Source: Pseudolysobacter antarcticus
Lineage (GTDB): Bacteria; Pseudomonadota; Gammaproteobacteria; Xanthomonadales; Rhodanobacteraceae
Length of the DNA stretch: 64,000 bases
Reading direction: 5' to 3'
Assembly (NCBI RefSeq): GCF_004168365.1
Contig: NZ_CP035704.1
Span: 4,030,001-4,094,000 of the forward strand
In this document: in pieces, positions 57,537 to 64,000 of the stretch
Numbering within the stretch: the first letter of the stretch is position 1
How the letters are laid out: every line of letters begins with the position of its first letter
Notes under the pieces: model-generated
The model's database searches: none
What the model saw: only the letters and a program-made list of their open reading frames with translations
What the model was told of the DNA's origin: nothing
Program-made: the position numbers and the translations under genes

Positions 57537-58199
57537 ATGAACGCCATCAAAAAACACAGCGCGATCCGCGTCGTTATCGTCGACGATCATGTTCTGGTGC
57601 GCCAGGGCATCCGCAGTTTTCTCGATACCGAACCGGACCTCAACATCGTCGGCGAGGCCGGTGATGCCGATACCGCGATCGCAGTATGCGCCGCCGAAAA
57701 ACCCGACGTCGTGCTGGTCGATCTGGTCATGCCCGGCGGTGGTGTCGAAGCCGCCCGCGGCATCAAACAGACCAGTCCGAATACCGCGATCATCGTGCTC
57801 ACCTCGTTCGAGGATGACGCGCGCATGCTCGAAGCGATCCAGGCCGGCGCGCTTTCATATTTGCTGAAAGACATCGCCGCCGAAGACCTCGCCACCGCAG
57901 TGCGGCTGGCCGCGCGTGGCGAAGCCACGCTGCATCCGCGCATCGCCGCACGTTTGGTCAGCGCGGTACGTAATCCCGCCGGCGGCGGTTCCGCACTCGC
58001 CGATATCCTGAGTCAGCGCGAGCGCGATGTGCTCATGCTGATCGCCGAAGGCATGAGCAATATCCAGATCGCCACGCGCTTGGAAATCGGCGAGAAAACG
58101 GTCAAGACGCATGTCAGCAATCTGCTCGGCAAACTCGGCGTGAATGATCGCACGCAGGCTGCTGTGTTTGCTTGGCGGCGTGGGTGGGTGAGTTCTTGA
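57537..58199 (+). CDS. LuxR/NarL-family response regulator
   Basis: A 220-residue two-component regulator. The receiver has VVIVDDHVLVRQG, the phosphorylatable Asp in VVLVDLVMPGG, Thr in IIVLTSF and Lys in YLLKDI. A LuxR helix-turn-helix follows (LSQRERDVLMLIAEGMSNIQIATRL and TVKTHVSNLLGKLGVNDRTQ). It is the partner of the preceding kinase. ATG at 57537 is used; GTG at 57531 and an ATG at 57480 within the kinase gene are alternatives. Downstream A+T-rich genes begin 37 bases after its stop. Confidence 0.94.
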   Translation: MNAIKKHSAIRVVIVDDHVLVRQGIRSFLDTEPDLNIVGEAGDADTAIAVCAAEKPDVVLVDLVMPGGGVEAARGIKQTSPNTAIIVLTSFEDDARMLEAIQAGALSYLLKDIAAEDLATAVRLAARGEATLHPRIAARLVSAVRNPAGGGSALADILSQRERDVLMLIAEGMSNIQIATRLEIGEKTVKTHVSNLLGKLGVNDRTQAAVFAWRRGWVSS

Positions 58200-58202
58200 A
58201 CT

Positions 58203-58231
58203 GCGGCGATAATTCATATCGGCCGTTAGGC
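58203..58231 (+). other. attC-like half-site (right end, GTTAGGC core)
   Basis: GCGGCGATAATTCATATCGGCCGTTAGGC at 58203-58231 (quoted here in two parts, first 11 then 18 bases in thought) resembles the right half of integron attC sites: a GGC-TAATTCA-type L' region followed by the core site GTTAGGC (58225-58231, matching GTTRRRY). The next gene starts five bases later, as in integron cassettes. I found no matching left half (GCCTAAC) upstream, so it could be a secondary integration point or chance. Confidence 0.35.
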
Positions 58232-58236
58232 ATCAA

Positions 58237-58836
58237 ATGGAGATCAAGGATACTCATCCATATGTAAGAGCGATGGAGCAGATCAAACGTCGAGTTGACA
58301 CAATCAACGCTTGCTCAGATGGTCGCGTTCGCCTTTCTGGACCGCCGCGCGTGGAATGTGCAGCACTGCAACTCCGCATGGTTCTTGAGCTAATCGCGCT
58401 TGCTTCTTTGGCAGCAAACAAGGAGTTGTTCCAAAAACAGTCGATACGCTTCGAAAAGCGCTGGCACCCCGGCGAGATCATCAAAGACCTAGAAAAGCTC
58501 AACCCCAGGTTCTATCCCATTCCATTTCGGTCGAGCGAGCCTGACGATTCAGGAGTGCGCAGTCATCTACCGTTTGACCGTTTTCTGTCAAAAGATAAGC
58601 TCGTTGAGGTGCATGGCAGATGCGGAAATGTTTTGCATGCACGCAATCCATTCGGCAAGCCAATAGACTATGAGAAGTTCCTCTTAGATGTCCTCGCGTG
58701 GACAAACGATGTCACTTCCTTGTTAAACACTCACGAGATCTGGCTTCTTGGTGATGACCACTTTCACGTTGTGAATATGACAGAGGAAGGCAACGACGCC
58801 GTTCGCATGTATACGTTTCAGCGTTCGGATGTCTAA
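58237..58836 (+). CDS. Hypothetical protein in a cassette-like position
   Basis: A 199-residue soluble protein with no family I recognise. Residues about 20-80 look helical (QIKRRVDTINACSDGRVRLS, then LRMVLELIALASLAANKELF). The C-terminal half is mixed and contains DVLAWTNDVTSLLNTHEIWL. A sampled 60-base line is about 45% GC against about 60% for the two-component genes before it. The start follows GTTAGGC by five bases, and the stop TAA lies inside GTCTAAC (58831-58837), which fits RYYYAAC. These are features of integron cassettes. No ribosome-binding site is clear. Confidence 0.65.
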   Translation: MEIKDTHPYVRAMEQIKRRVDTINACSDGRVRLSGPPRVECAALQLRMVLELIALASLAANKELFQKQSIRFEKRWHPGEIIKDLEKLNPRFYPIPFRSSEPDDSGVRSHLPFDRFLSKDKLVEVHGRCGNVLHARNPFGKPIDYEKFLLDVLAWTNDVTSLLNTHEIWLLGDDHFHVVNMTEEGNDAVRMYTFQRSDV

Positions 58837-58866
58837 CTCCAGCATCAAGCCCCTTAGGAGAGTTCA

Positions 58867-59343
58867 ATGCAGGACCAAGACCTTGAGTACGTCGGCTTTT
58901 GGCCGCGCGTCGGCGCGAGCATCCTCGATACAATCATACTCATGCTCATCACCGGGCCACTTTTGATCGCAATCTATGGATGGTCCTACTTCACCGCTCA
59001 GAGTAAATCATTAATTGCCGGGCCTGCAGATTTCCTTATTTCCTGGGTATTCCCCGCTATTGCTGTAATTCTTTTCTGGTCGTATAGGCAAGCCACTCCT
59101 GGAAAGATGGTTATTGCTGCGCGTGTCGTGGACGCAGAAACAGGACGAAGTCTTTCCATAGCTCAGTCGATTGGTCGCTATCTTGCGTACTTCGTCGCCA
59201 TGCTTCCTCTGTTTCTCGGAGTCATCTGGATCGCTTTCGATCCAAAGAAACAGGGCTGGCATGACAAACTCGCCGGTACTGTTGTCGTTCGCTCGCGGCA
59301 CCGCGGTCCAGAGCCAGTGCGGTTTCGCGGAGCTAATAATTGA
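58867..59343 (+). CDS. RDD-family membrane protein
   Basis: A 158-residue membrane protein. The N-terminal YVGFWPRVGASILDTIILMLITGPL is the RDD pattern with Arg-(Ala/Val)-x-Ala-x-x-x-Asp, and ATPGKMVIAARVVDAETG plus DPKKQGWHDKLAGTVVV are the conserved C-terminal elements. There are three likely helices. The function is not well established; some RDD proteins are ion transporters. ATG at 58867 is preceded by TTAGGAGAG, a strong ribosome-binding site. It is A+T-richer than the surrounding genes, like the gene before it, and separated from it by only 30 bases. Confidence 0.88.
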   Translation: MQDQDLEYVGFWPRVGASILDTIILMLITGPLLIAIYGWSYFTAQSKSLIAGPADFLISWVFPAIAVILFWSYRQATPGKMVIAARVVDAETGRSLSIAQSIGRYLAYFVAMLPLFLGVIWIAFDPKKQGWHDKLAGTVVVRSRHRGPEPVRFRGANN

Positions 59344-59421
59344 ATTAAACCAAGCTGCATAATTCGCGATGAAACATTCCACACGCAGGAACCGTGAGCG
59401 CCCCACAACATAGCCGTATCA

Positions 59422-60273
59422 CTACATCTTCGGCAGCCACATGCCCATCAGTGCGCCGAAAATTCCCACGCCCATCGCCACGGTGAGCACGAACAATCCC
59501 GCTGCAAAGGCGATGCGTACCACGGCGTTATCGCGGCGCTGCACCGCGAAATAGACTTCGAGCACGGCCAGCGGCAGCAGAGTTTGGGCGAACGACAAAA
59601 CGCTCAAGGTCGGGCCGGTGAATGTGTCTGGATCAAAACCGGCAGGGCCGTGATTGAGCAGAATCCAGAACATCAATCCGATGCGATAGAACCACACGGC
59701 GTTGGCGACCAGATACAGGCGCAGCGCCCAGCGGCGGTGCACGACAAGTTGCCGCGCGAGCGCATGGCGCAGCGCCATGATCGCGCAGAGCCAGATCAGC
59801 AATGCGCCGAACGTGCTGCCAAGATGCTGCGGCAAATCGCCGACGCTGCCGCGAATCCAGAGCATGTACAAACCGGCAAGGCTGGTGGTGCAGACGGCTA
59901 GCAAAAACACGCGCCCGTTCCAGCGATGCAACGCCGGTGCGCGTTGCCGCACCATCGGAATCAACTGGATCAGCCCGCCGATAACGATGATGACCGCGAG
60001 AAAAATATGCATCACGATAGCAAAGTTGCCCGCGCTATCGCCGGGTATGTAGCCATGCGGCATGACCTTGTTCAGCACCAGCCAGTCGCCACGCGCAGCA
60101 GCCGCGCCGTAGAGAAACAGCAAGTAATAGACGAACATCAATTGGCCGATCGCGGCCACGACAAACCAGAAAACCACAGCGGCTTTCAGCGCGATGCTGG
60201 CGAAGGTTTGTGCCGTGTGTTTTTTGCCGTTGATCGCCGTCGTTGCCGGAATATCCAAACGCTGGTTGGTCAT
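59422..60273 (-). CDS. DUF2306 membrane protein
   Basis: A 283-residue integral membrane protein with seven or eight helices. NFAIVMHIFLAVIIVIGGLIQL, ALHRWNGRVFLLAV and HRRWALRLYLVANAVWFYRIG contain conserved His, Arg and Asn residues typical of DUF2306, which looks cytochrome-b-like in its histidine placement. Function unknown. ATG at 60273 (MTNQRLD) follows AAGGCGAG; the open frame upstream to 60297 is not needed. A short open frame ends by ATGA overlap at this start. Confidence 0.82.
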   Translation of the reverse strand: MTNQRLDIPATTAINGKKHTAQTFASIALKAAVVFWFVVAAIGQLMFVYYLLFLYGAAAARGDWLVLNKVMPHGYIPGDSAGNFAIVMHIFLAVIIVIGGLIQLIPMVRQRAPALHRWNGRVFLLAVCTTSLAGLYMLWIRGSVGDLPQHLGSTFGALLIWLCAIMALRHALARQLVVHRRWALRLYLVANAVWFYRIGLMFWILLNHGPAGFDPDTFTGPTLSVLSFAQTLLPLAVLEVYFAVQRRDNAVVRIAFAAGLFVLTVAMGVGIFGALMGMWLPKM

Positions 60274-60482
60274 TGAAGGCTCGCCTTGTCGTGCCACATC
60301 CGCGCCTGTTGCGCCGTGTAACTCTGGTCGAACGCGCAGACACGGAAAACTGATTTGCGACGAACGACGGTTATGCGGTTATCGACGACGACCGGTGCCG
60401 ACGAACCACCCGGGGCGATACGAACATTCATCGAATTCGGGCCGACTTCCAACGTTTCGCGCGGGCAAAACTCGACGTTCAT
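60270..60482 (-). CDS. Possible small gene overlapping the DUF2306 start
   Basis: A 70-codon frame running from ATG 60482 to a TGA that overlaps the DUF2306 start codon (ATGA). The translation, starting MNVEFCPRETLEVG, looks like a soluble beta-rich peptide with repeated Val (SAPVVVDNRITVVRRKSVFRV) and matches no family I know. The overlap is the type seen in coupled genes here. Against it: the start lies only 15 bases from the divergent LytS-type kinase start, which leaves no room for promoters, and codon bias is not decisive. Confidence 0.3.
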   Translation of the reverse strand: MNVEFCPRETLEVGPNSMNVRIAPGGSSAPVVVDNRITVVRRKSVFRVCAFDQSYTAQQARMWHDKASLQ

Positions 60483-60497
60483 TGCTATCGTTATGCA

Positions 60498-61580
60498 ATG
60501 CCTGCCACCGCTGCCAAAACCAATCCAAAAGGCTTCGCCCGAATCCTGAGTTGGCGTCGCGTCAAGGTCGCGCTGATTGCGTCGCTGCTGCTCAGCGTGT
60601 TGCTGATGCCGGGCTGGAAACTTTCGTACGCGCTGCTATGGGGCCGCTTCCTTTTTGTCGGCCTGATGCTGTTGCTGACGTTTGGACTTTTCGAGGTCTG
60701 GCCGGCGCGTCTTCCGACATGGTTTGCGCGGTGGGCTTTGCAAGTTCTGGCGGTGGCATTCGCGGTGCCGTTCGCGGTGTTCGCGGCGTATTCGCTGACG
60801 ACGATCGGCTTGCAGCCGTCGTGGTGGCACGATGCGGATCGTCTGAGCGGATTCGGCGGCATGACCGTACTCGGTTTGTTGTCGGCGCCGTGGATTGTGG
60901 TCGCGGCACTGCTGCGCCAGATCAGAGGCGAGGCGGAGCGACAAGCGCTGGCCTTTGATCTCGAGCGCAGCGAGTTCGAGCGCCAGGCGCTCGACGCGCG
61001 GCTGCGTCTGCTGCAAGCGCAGATCGAGCCGCATTTCCTGTTCAACACGCTGGCGAATGTGCGCGAACTCGTCGATGCCAGATCGCCGCATGCATCCAGC
61101 GTGCTCGACAGCCTGATCGCGTATCTGCGCGCCGCGGTGCCGCGCCTGCACGAACCGGCATCGACACTCGCGCAGGAACTCGACCTCGTGCGCGCCTATC
61201 TCGAAGTCATGCATATGCGCATGCCTGATCGGCTGCAATTCACGCTGCACGCGGACGATGCTGCGCTACCGCTGTTCTGCCCGCCGATGACATTGTTGAC
61301 GCTAGTCGAAAACGCTGTGCGCCACGGCATCGATCCGGCCGAAGACGGTGGCCGCGTCGAAGTTCGGGTACGTGTGCACGAAGGCCGTTGCCTCGCCAGC
61401 GTGATCGATACCGGCGTCGGTCTTGCGCCCGTTGGCAACAGCCTCGGCACAGGATTGGTGAACTTGCGCGAACGCTTGCAACTTGCGTTCGGCGGCGATG
61501 CGCAGCTGCGCTTGTCGGCGCTCGAACCGCACGGCGTGTTCGCGGAACTGGATTTCCCCGCGATACGGAATGCAACTTGA
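60498..61580 (+). CDS. LytS/YpdA-type sensor histidine kinase
   Basis: A 360-residue kinase with an N-terminal four-helix membrane part (residues about 25-150, e.g. VALIASLLLSVLLMPGW and LQVLAVAFAVPFAVFAAYSL). A short linker is followed by the His_kinase domain with LQAQIEPHFLFNTLANV, where the histidine is phosphorylated, an N-box TLVENAVRHGI and G-boxes IDTGVGLAPVGNSLGTGLVNLRERL (read in two parts). Likely regulates the LytTR regulator encoded immediately downstream, whose start overlaps this stop. Signal unknown. Confidence 0.93.
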   Translation: MPATAAKTNPKGFARILSWRRVKVALIASLLLSVLLMPGWKLSYALLWGRFLFVGLMLLLTFGLFEVWPARLPTWFARWALQVLAVAFAVPFAVFAAYSLTTIGLQPSWWHDADRLSGFGGMTVLGLLSAPWIVVAALLRQIRGEAERQALAFDLERSEFERQALDARLRLLQAQIEPHFLFNTLANVRELVDARSPHASSVLDSLIAYLRAAVPRLHEPASTLAQELDLVRAYLEVMHMRMPDRLQFTLHADDAALPLFCPPMTLLTLVENAVRHGIDPAEDGGRVEVRVRVHEGRCLASVIDTGVGLAPVGNSLGTGLVNLRERLQLAFGGDAQLRLSALEPHGVFAELDFPAIRNAT

Positions 61581-62362
61581 CAAGCCAACGTCCAACCGCG
61601 TTGATCGCCGATGACGAACCGCTGCTGCGCAAGGCGCTCGCGCGCGGTCTCGCGCAGGAATGGCCCGAGTTGAACGTGATCGCGCAGGCGCGCAATGGCC
61701 GGGAGGCAGTCGAGCAGTTCGAGGCGCAGCAGCCGGATATTTGTTTTCTCGACGTGCACATGCCGGGCGTGTCGGGCATCGAGGCCGCGCGCTTGATTGG
61801 CCGGCGCGCACATCTGGTTTTCGTCACCGCTTATGACACGTACGCCGTGCAGGCGTTTGAACACGGCGCGCTCGACTATCTCGTCAAACCCGTCGAGTCC
61901 GCACGCCTGAGCGATACCGTCGCACGACTCAAGGATCGCCTGCGCGCCTCGCCGCCATCGATCGACACCGATGCGCTGCTCGATCAACTCGCCGCGCGGC
62001 TGCGCAAGAACACGACGCCGGCGTCACTAAACTGGCTGCGCGTTTCGGTCGGTCAATCGCTGCGACTGGTCGCGATCAATGACATCGATTATTTGCGTTC
62101 CGACGAAAAATATACGCGTGTGGCTTGGCGCGCAGACGACGGAAAACCGAACGAGGGGCTGATCCGCACGCCGCTGAAGGACCTGCTTGCGCAACTTGAT
62201 AGCACGCAGTTCGCCCAGGTGCATCGCGCCGTCGTCGTCAACCTGCGCGCGATCAGCCATGTCACGCGCGATGCCAACGAGACCGCCGATATTCATCTGA
62301 AAGGCCGCAGCGAAGTGCTGCCGGTGAGCCGCAGCTATTTGCATTTATTCCGGCAGATGTAA
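61577..62362 (+). CDS. LytTR-family response regulator
   Basis: A 261-residue regulator. The receiver has ALIADDEPLLRKALA, phosphorylated Asp in DICFLDVHMPGVSG, VFVTAYD and DYLVKPVE. The C-terminal LytTR DNA-binding domain has SVGQSLRLVAINDIDYLRSDEKYTRV and QVHRAVVVNLRAIS. No ATG lies in the right place; TTG at 61577 gives the expected N-terminus and overlaps the kinase stop (TTGA), so it is chosen. The frame is open upstream only through the kinase gene. Likely coupled to the kinase. Confidence 0.9.
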   Translation: MTSQRPTALIADDEPLLRKALARGLAQEWPELNVIAQARNGREAVEQFEAQQPDICFLDVHMPGVSGIEAARLIGRRAHLVFVTAYDTYAVQAFEHGALDYLVKPVESARLSDTVARLKDRLRASPPSIDTDALLDQLAARLRKNTTPASLNWLRVSVGQSLRLVAINDIDYLRSDEKYTRVAWRADDGKPNEGLIRTPLKDLLAQLDSTQFAQVHRAVVVNLRAISHVTRDANETADIHLKGRSEVLPVSRSYLHLFRQM

Positions 62363-62384
62363 TCGATTCTGGCGTACCGCCGAA

Positions 62385-63683
62385 TCACGTGGGCCGCAAA
62401 ATATGGCGCTGATCATTCGCCGCAAACAACGTCAGTTCCTGCGGTCGCAACTTCACGCTGCTGCCTTGTTGCAGCGCAAGTCGATGCAACTCTGCTGGCG
62501 GCAATTCGGCTTCGAGGGTTTGCGCGAACGCGGCGATTTTCAATTCGATACGGAACACGCTGCCCGCGGCGTAAATGTGGCTGATCGTCGCAGCGAGTCC
62601 GGGTTCGATCGGTGCGAGCAGTCGCCAGTGTTGCGGACGCACGAACGCGAGTGCTGCACCGTCCGGCAAATTACTACTGGAATCGCTGCATAAAATTTCA
62701 TTGCCGACATGCACGGCGCCGTGTTCGATGCGGCATTCAAAACGATTGGCGCGGCCGATGAATTCGTAGACGAACGGCGTCGCCGGTTCATCGTAAACAC
62801 GTTCCGGCGTGTCGATCTGCTCGATGCGACCGCGGTTCATCACGACCACACGATCGGACAATTCCAGCGCTTCTTCCTGATCGTGGGTGACAAAAATGCT
62901 GGTGAGTTTCATCTCCTCGTGCAGATGGCGCAGCCAGCGTCGCAGCTCCTTGCGCACTTGTGCATCGAGCGCGCCGAACGGTTCGTCGAGCAGCAGGATT
63001 TTCGGCTCGACCGCGAGTGCACGCGCGAGCGCAACACGCTGCCGCTGACCGCCGGAAAGCTGCGCCGGAAAGCGTTTTGCGAGATCGGCAAGCTGCACTC
63101 TTTCGAGCAACTCGGTGACTCGCTTGGTGATCTCGATTTTGCTCGGTCGCTCGCGGCGCGCACGCACGCGCAAACCGAACGCGACGTTCTCGAACACGGT
63201 CATGTGGCGGAACAATGCGTAATGCTGAAACACCAGGCCGACGCCGCGCTCGCGCACGCTGATCGCCGACAGATCGCGACCGTCCGCAAGCATGCTGCCG
63301 CTGTCCGGGAAATCCAGCCCTGCGAGTATGCGCAGCAACGTGGTCTTGCCCGAACCGGACGGCCCGAGCAAGGCCAGAAATTCGCCTTCGCGAATATCCA
63401 GATCGATGCCATCGAGCGCGGTGAAGCCACGAAAATTCTTGTGGATGCCGCGTAATTCAATGCTCATCGCGCCGGCCTCGTCGGCGGGCGATTTCGGTTT
63501 CGATCCACGCGTGGGTTCGGGCGAAATTTGCTCATGTGCAGAGCTTGCCACGGATTGCGTTGCCGTGGCAGCTCGCAGCGCGACGACCTGTGCATCACGG
63601 CGCGATACGGTCGGCGCCGCTGCGGCGTGCGCCAGCACATCGCCAGAAAACTCGGAAATCAGTGCCTGCATCGGTTCGTTCAT
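62385..63683 (-). CDS. cysA: Sulfate/thiosulfate ABC transporter ATPase CysA, with N-terminal extension
   Basis: A 432-residue frame; the canonical CysA begins at the internal ATG at 63467 ([12 protein letters not shown]), giving 360 residues. It powers sulfate import with CysTW. Walker A is [13 protein letters not shown], signature [14 protein letters not shown], Walker [13 protein letters not shown]-loop [12 protein letters not shown], and a C-terminal TOBE domain follows. ATG at 63683 overlaps the cysW stop (ATGA) and would add 72 residues rich in Ala, Ser and Pro. Both starts have a weak ribosome-binding site (AAAGG and GAGG). The shorter start fits the family, the longer one the operon spacing. 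Confidence 0.9.
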   Translation of the reverse strand: MNEPMQALISEFSGDVLAHAAAAPTVSRRDAQVVALRAATATQSVASSAHEQISPEPTRGSKPKSPADEAGAMSIELRGIHKNFRGFTALDGIDLDIREGEFLALLGPSGSGKTTLLRILAGLDFPDSGSMLADGRDLSAISVRERGVGLVFQHYALFRHMTVFENVAFGLRVRARRERPSKIEITKRVTELLERVQLADLAKRFPAQLSGGQRQRVALARALAVEPKILLLDEPFGALDAQVRKELRRWLRHLHEEMKLTSIFVTHDQEEALELSDRVVVMNRGRIEQIDTPERVYDEPATPFVYEFIGRANRFECRIEHGAVHVGNEILCSDSSSNLPDGAALAFVRPQHWRLLAPIEPGLAATISHIYAAGSVFRIELKIAAFAQTLEAELPPAELHRLALQQGSSVKLRPQELTLFAANDQRHILRPT

Positions 63684-64000
63684 GGATTGCGCCTTTGTGC
63701 GGCCAGCGCGTCGCCGTACTTCCACTCGAGCAGCGTTTTCAGCGCGAGTGTGAGCAGCGCGAGCAAGGCCAGCAGGGAAGCGACGGCGAACGCGCCGACG
63801 AAGTTGTATTCGTTGTACATGATCTCGATTTGCAGCGGAATGGTATTGGTCAATCCGCGAATATGGCCGGACACCACCGACACCGCGCCGAACTCGCCCA
63901 TCGCGCGCGCATTGCACAACAGCACGCCATACAGCAGCGCCCATTTGATGTTGGGCAAGGTCACGCGAAAAAATGTCTGCCAGCCGCTGGCGCCGAGCAT
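63680..64000 (-). CDS. cysW: Sulfate ABC transporter permease CysW, C-terminal part
   Basis: The last 106 codons of an inner-membrane permease cut by the window edge; the ATG at 64000 is internal. [20 protein letters not shown] contains the EAA loop that contacts Cys[24 protein letters not shown] and [20 protein letters not shown] match CysW, which forms the membrane channel with CysT. Upstream of cysA with an ATGA overlap, as expected for the cys operon. Confidence 0.92.
   Translation of the reverse strand: MLGASGWQTFFRVTLPNIKWALLYGVLLCNARAMGEFGAVSVVSGHIRGLTNTIPLQIEIMYNEYNFVGAFAVASLLALLALLTLALKTLLEWKYGDALAAQRRNP

Noticed and set aside
58838-58866. Complete attC site between the two cassette-like genes
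   Set aside because: After GTCTAAC no GTTRRRY core follows before the RDD gene; only TTAGGA is present, which serves better as a ribosome-binding site.

Overview
The window looks like a chromosomal segment of a gammaproteobacterium of the order Lysobacterales (Xanthomonadales), most likely family Rhodanobacteraceae. This is an inference from four things. GC is high in most genes. Carbon-metabolism genes (tkt, gap, pgk, pyk, class I fba) all lie on one strand. pilMNOPQ is divergent from a PBP1A gene, and gltA sits beside rpmE2. Two secreted proteins end in a short FR(N/D)GF(E/D) tail that I associate with this family. No rRNA, tRNA, CRISPR array, transposase or phage gene was seen.

Layout. 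1-3.7 kb: the 5' end of a GNAT acetyltransferase on the minus strand, then an ABC exporter, a macro-domain ADP-ribose hydrolase and a DUF6498 membrane protein. 3.7-17 kb: minus-strand tkt, gap, pgk, pyk and fba, interrupted by a secreted metzincin-type protease, a HAD phosphatase, a YXWGXW-repeat protein, an A+T-richer membrane protein, a plus-strand zinc-ribbon SDR protein, and a small membrane protein coupled to pyk. 17-21.5 kb: outer-membrane beta-barrel protein, a secreted DUF2961 (GH172-like) protein and a dicarboxylate/amino-acid:cation symporter. 21.5-28.7 kb: a complete Bat-type stress operon (moxR, DUF58, DUF4381, batA, batB/C fusion, batD) with overlapping genes. 28.9-38.5 kb: a cNMP-EAL protein, a 1003-residue Ig-like lipoprotein and the type IV pilus operon pilMNOPQ. 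38.7-49.5 kb: PBP1A with a coupled unknown gene, gltA, rpmE2, an MscK-type channel and an S9 peptidase. 49.5-56 kb: nucleoside hydrolase, a zinc-ribbon methyltransferase coupled to recG, ridA, an NrtR-like protein and a DMT permease. 56-62.4 kb: a NarX/LuxR-type two-component pair, two A+T-rich genes with integron-cassette-like flanks, a DUF2306 membrane protein, and a LytS/LytTR pair. 62.4-64 kb: sulfate ABC transporter genes cysA and cysW, the latter cut by the window edge.

How the genes work together. The central-carbon genes supply lower glycolysis/gluconeogenesis and the non-oxidative pentose-phosphate step, and gltA feeds the TCA cycle. pilMNOPQ forms the type IV pilus alignment complex and secretin. 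The large lipoprotein directly behind pilQ is positioned as a pilus-linked surface protein. The Bat operon pairs a MoxR chaperone-like ATPase with membrane-anchored VWA proteins. Coding is dense, with frequent ATGA/GTGA overlaps and several GTG or TTG starts.

Most noteworthy: the shared C-terminal tail on secreted proteins, the pilQ-distal adhesin-like lipoprotein, the attC-like half-site in front of two atypical genes, the SDR protein lacking the usual catalytic tyrosine, and the BatB domain with a degraded metal site.
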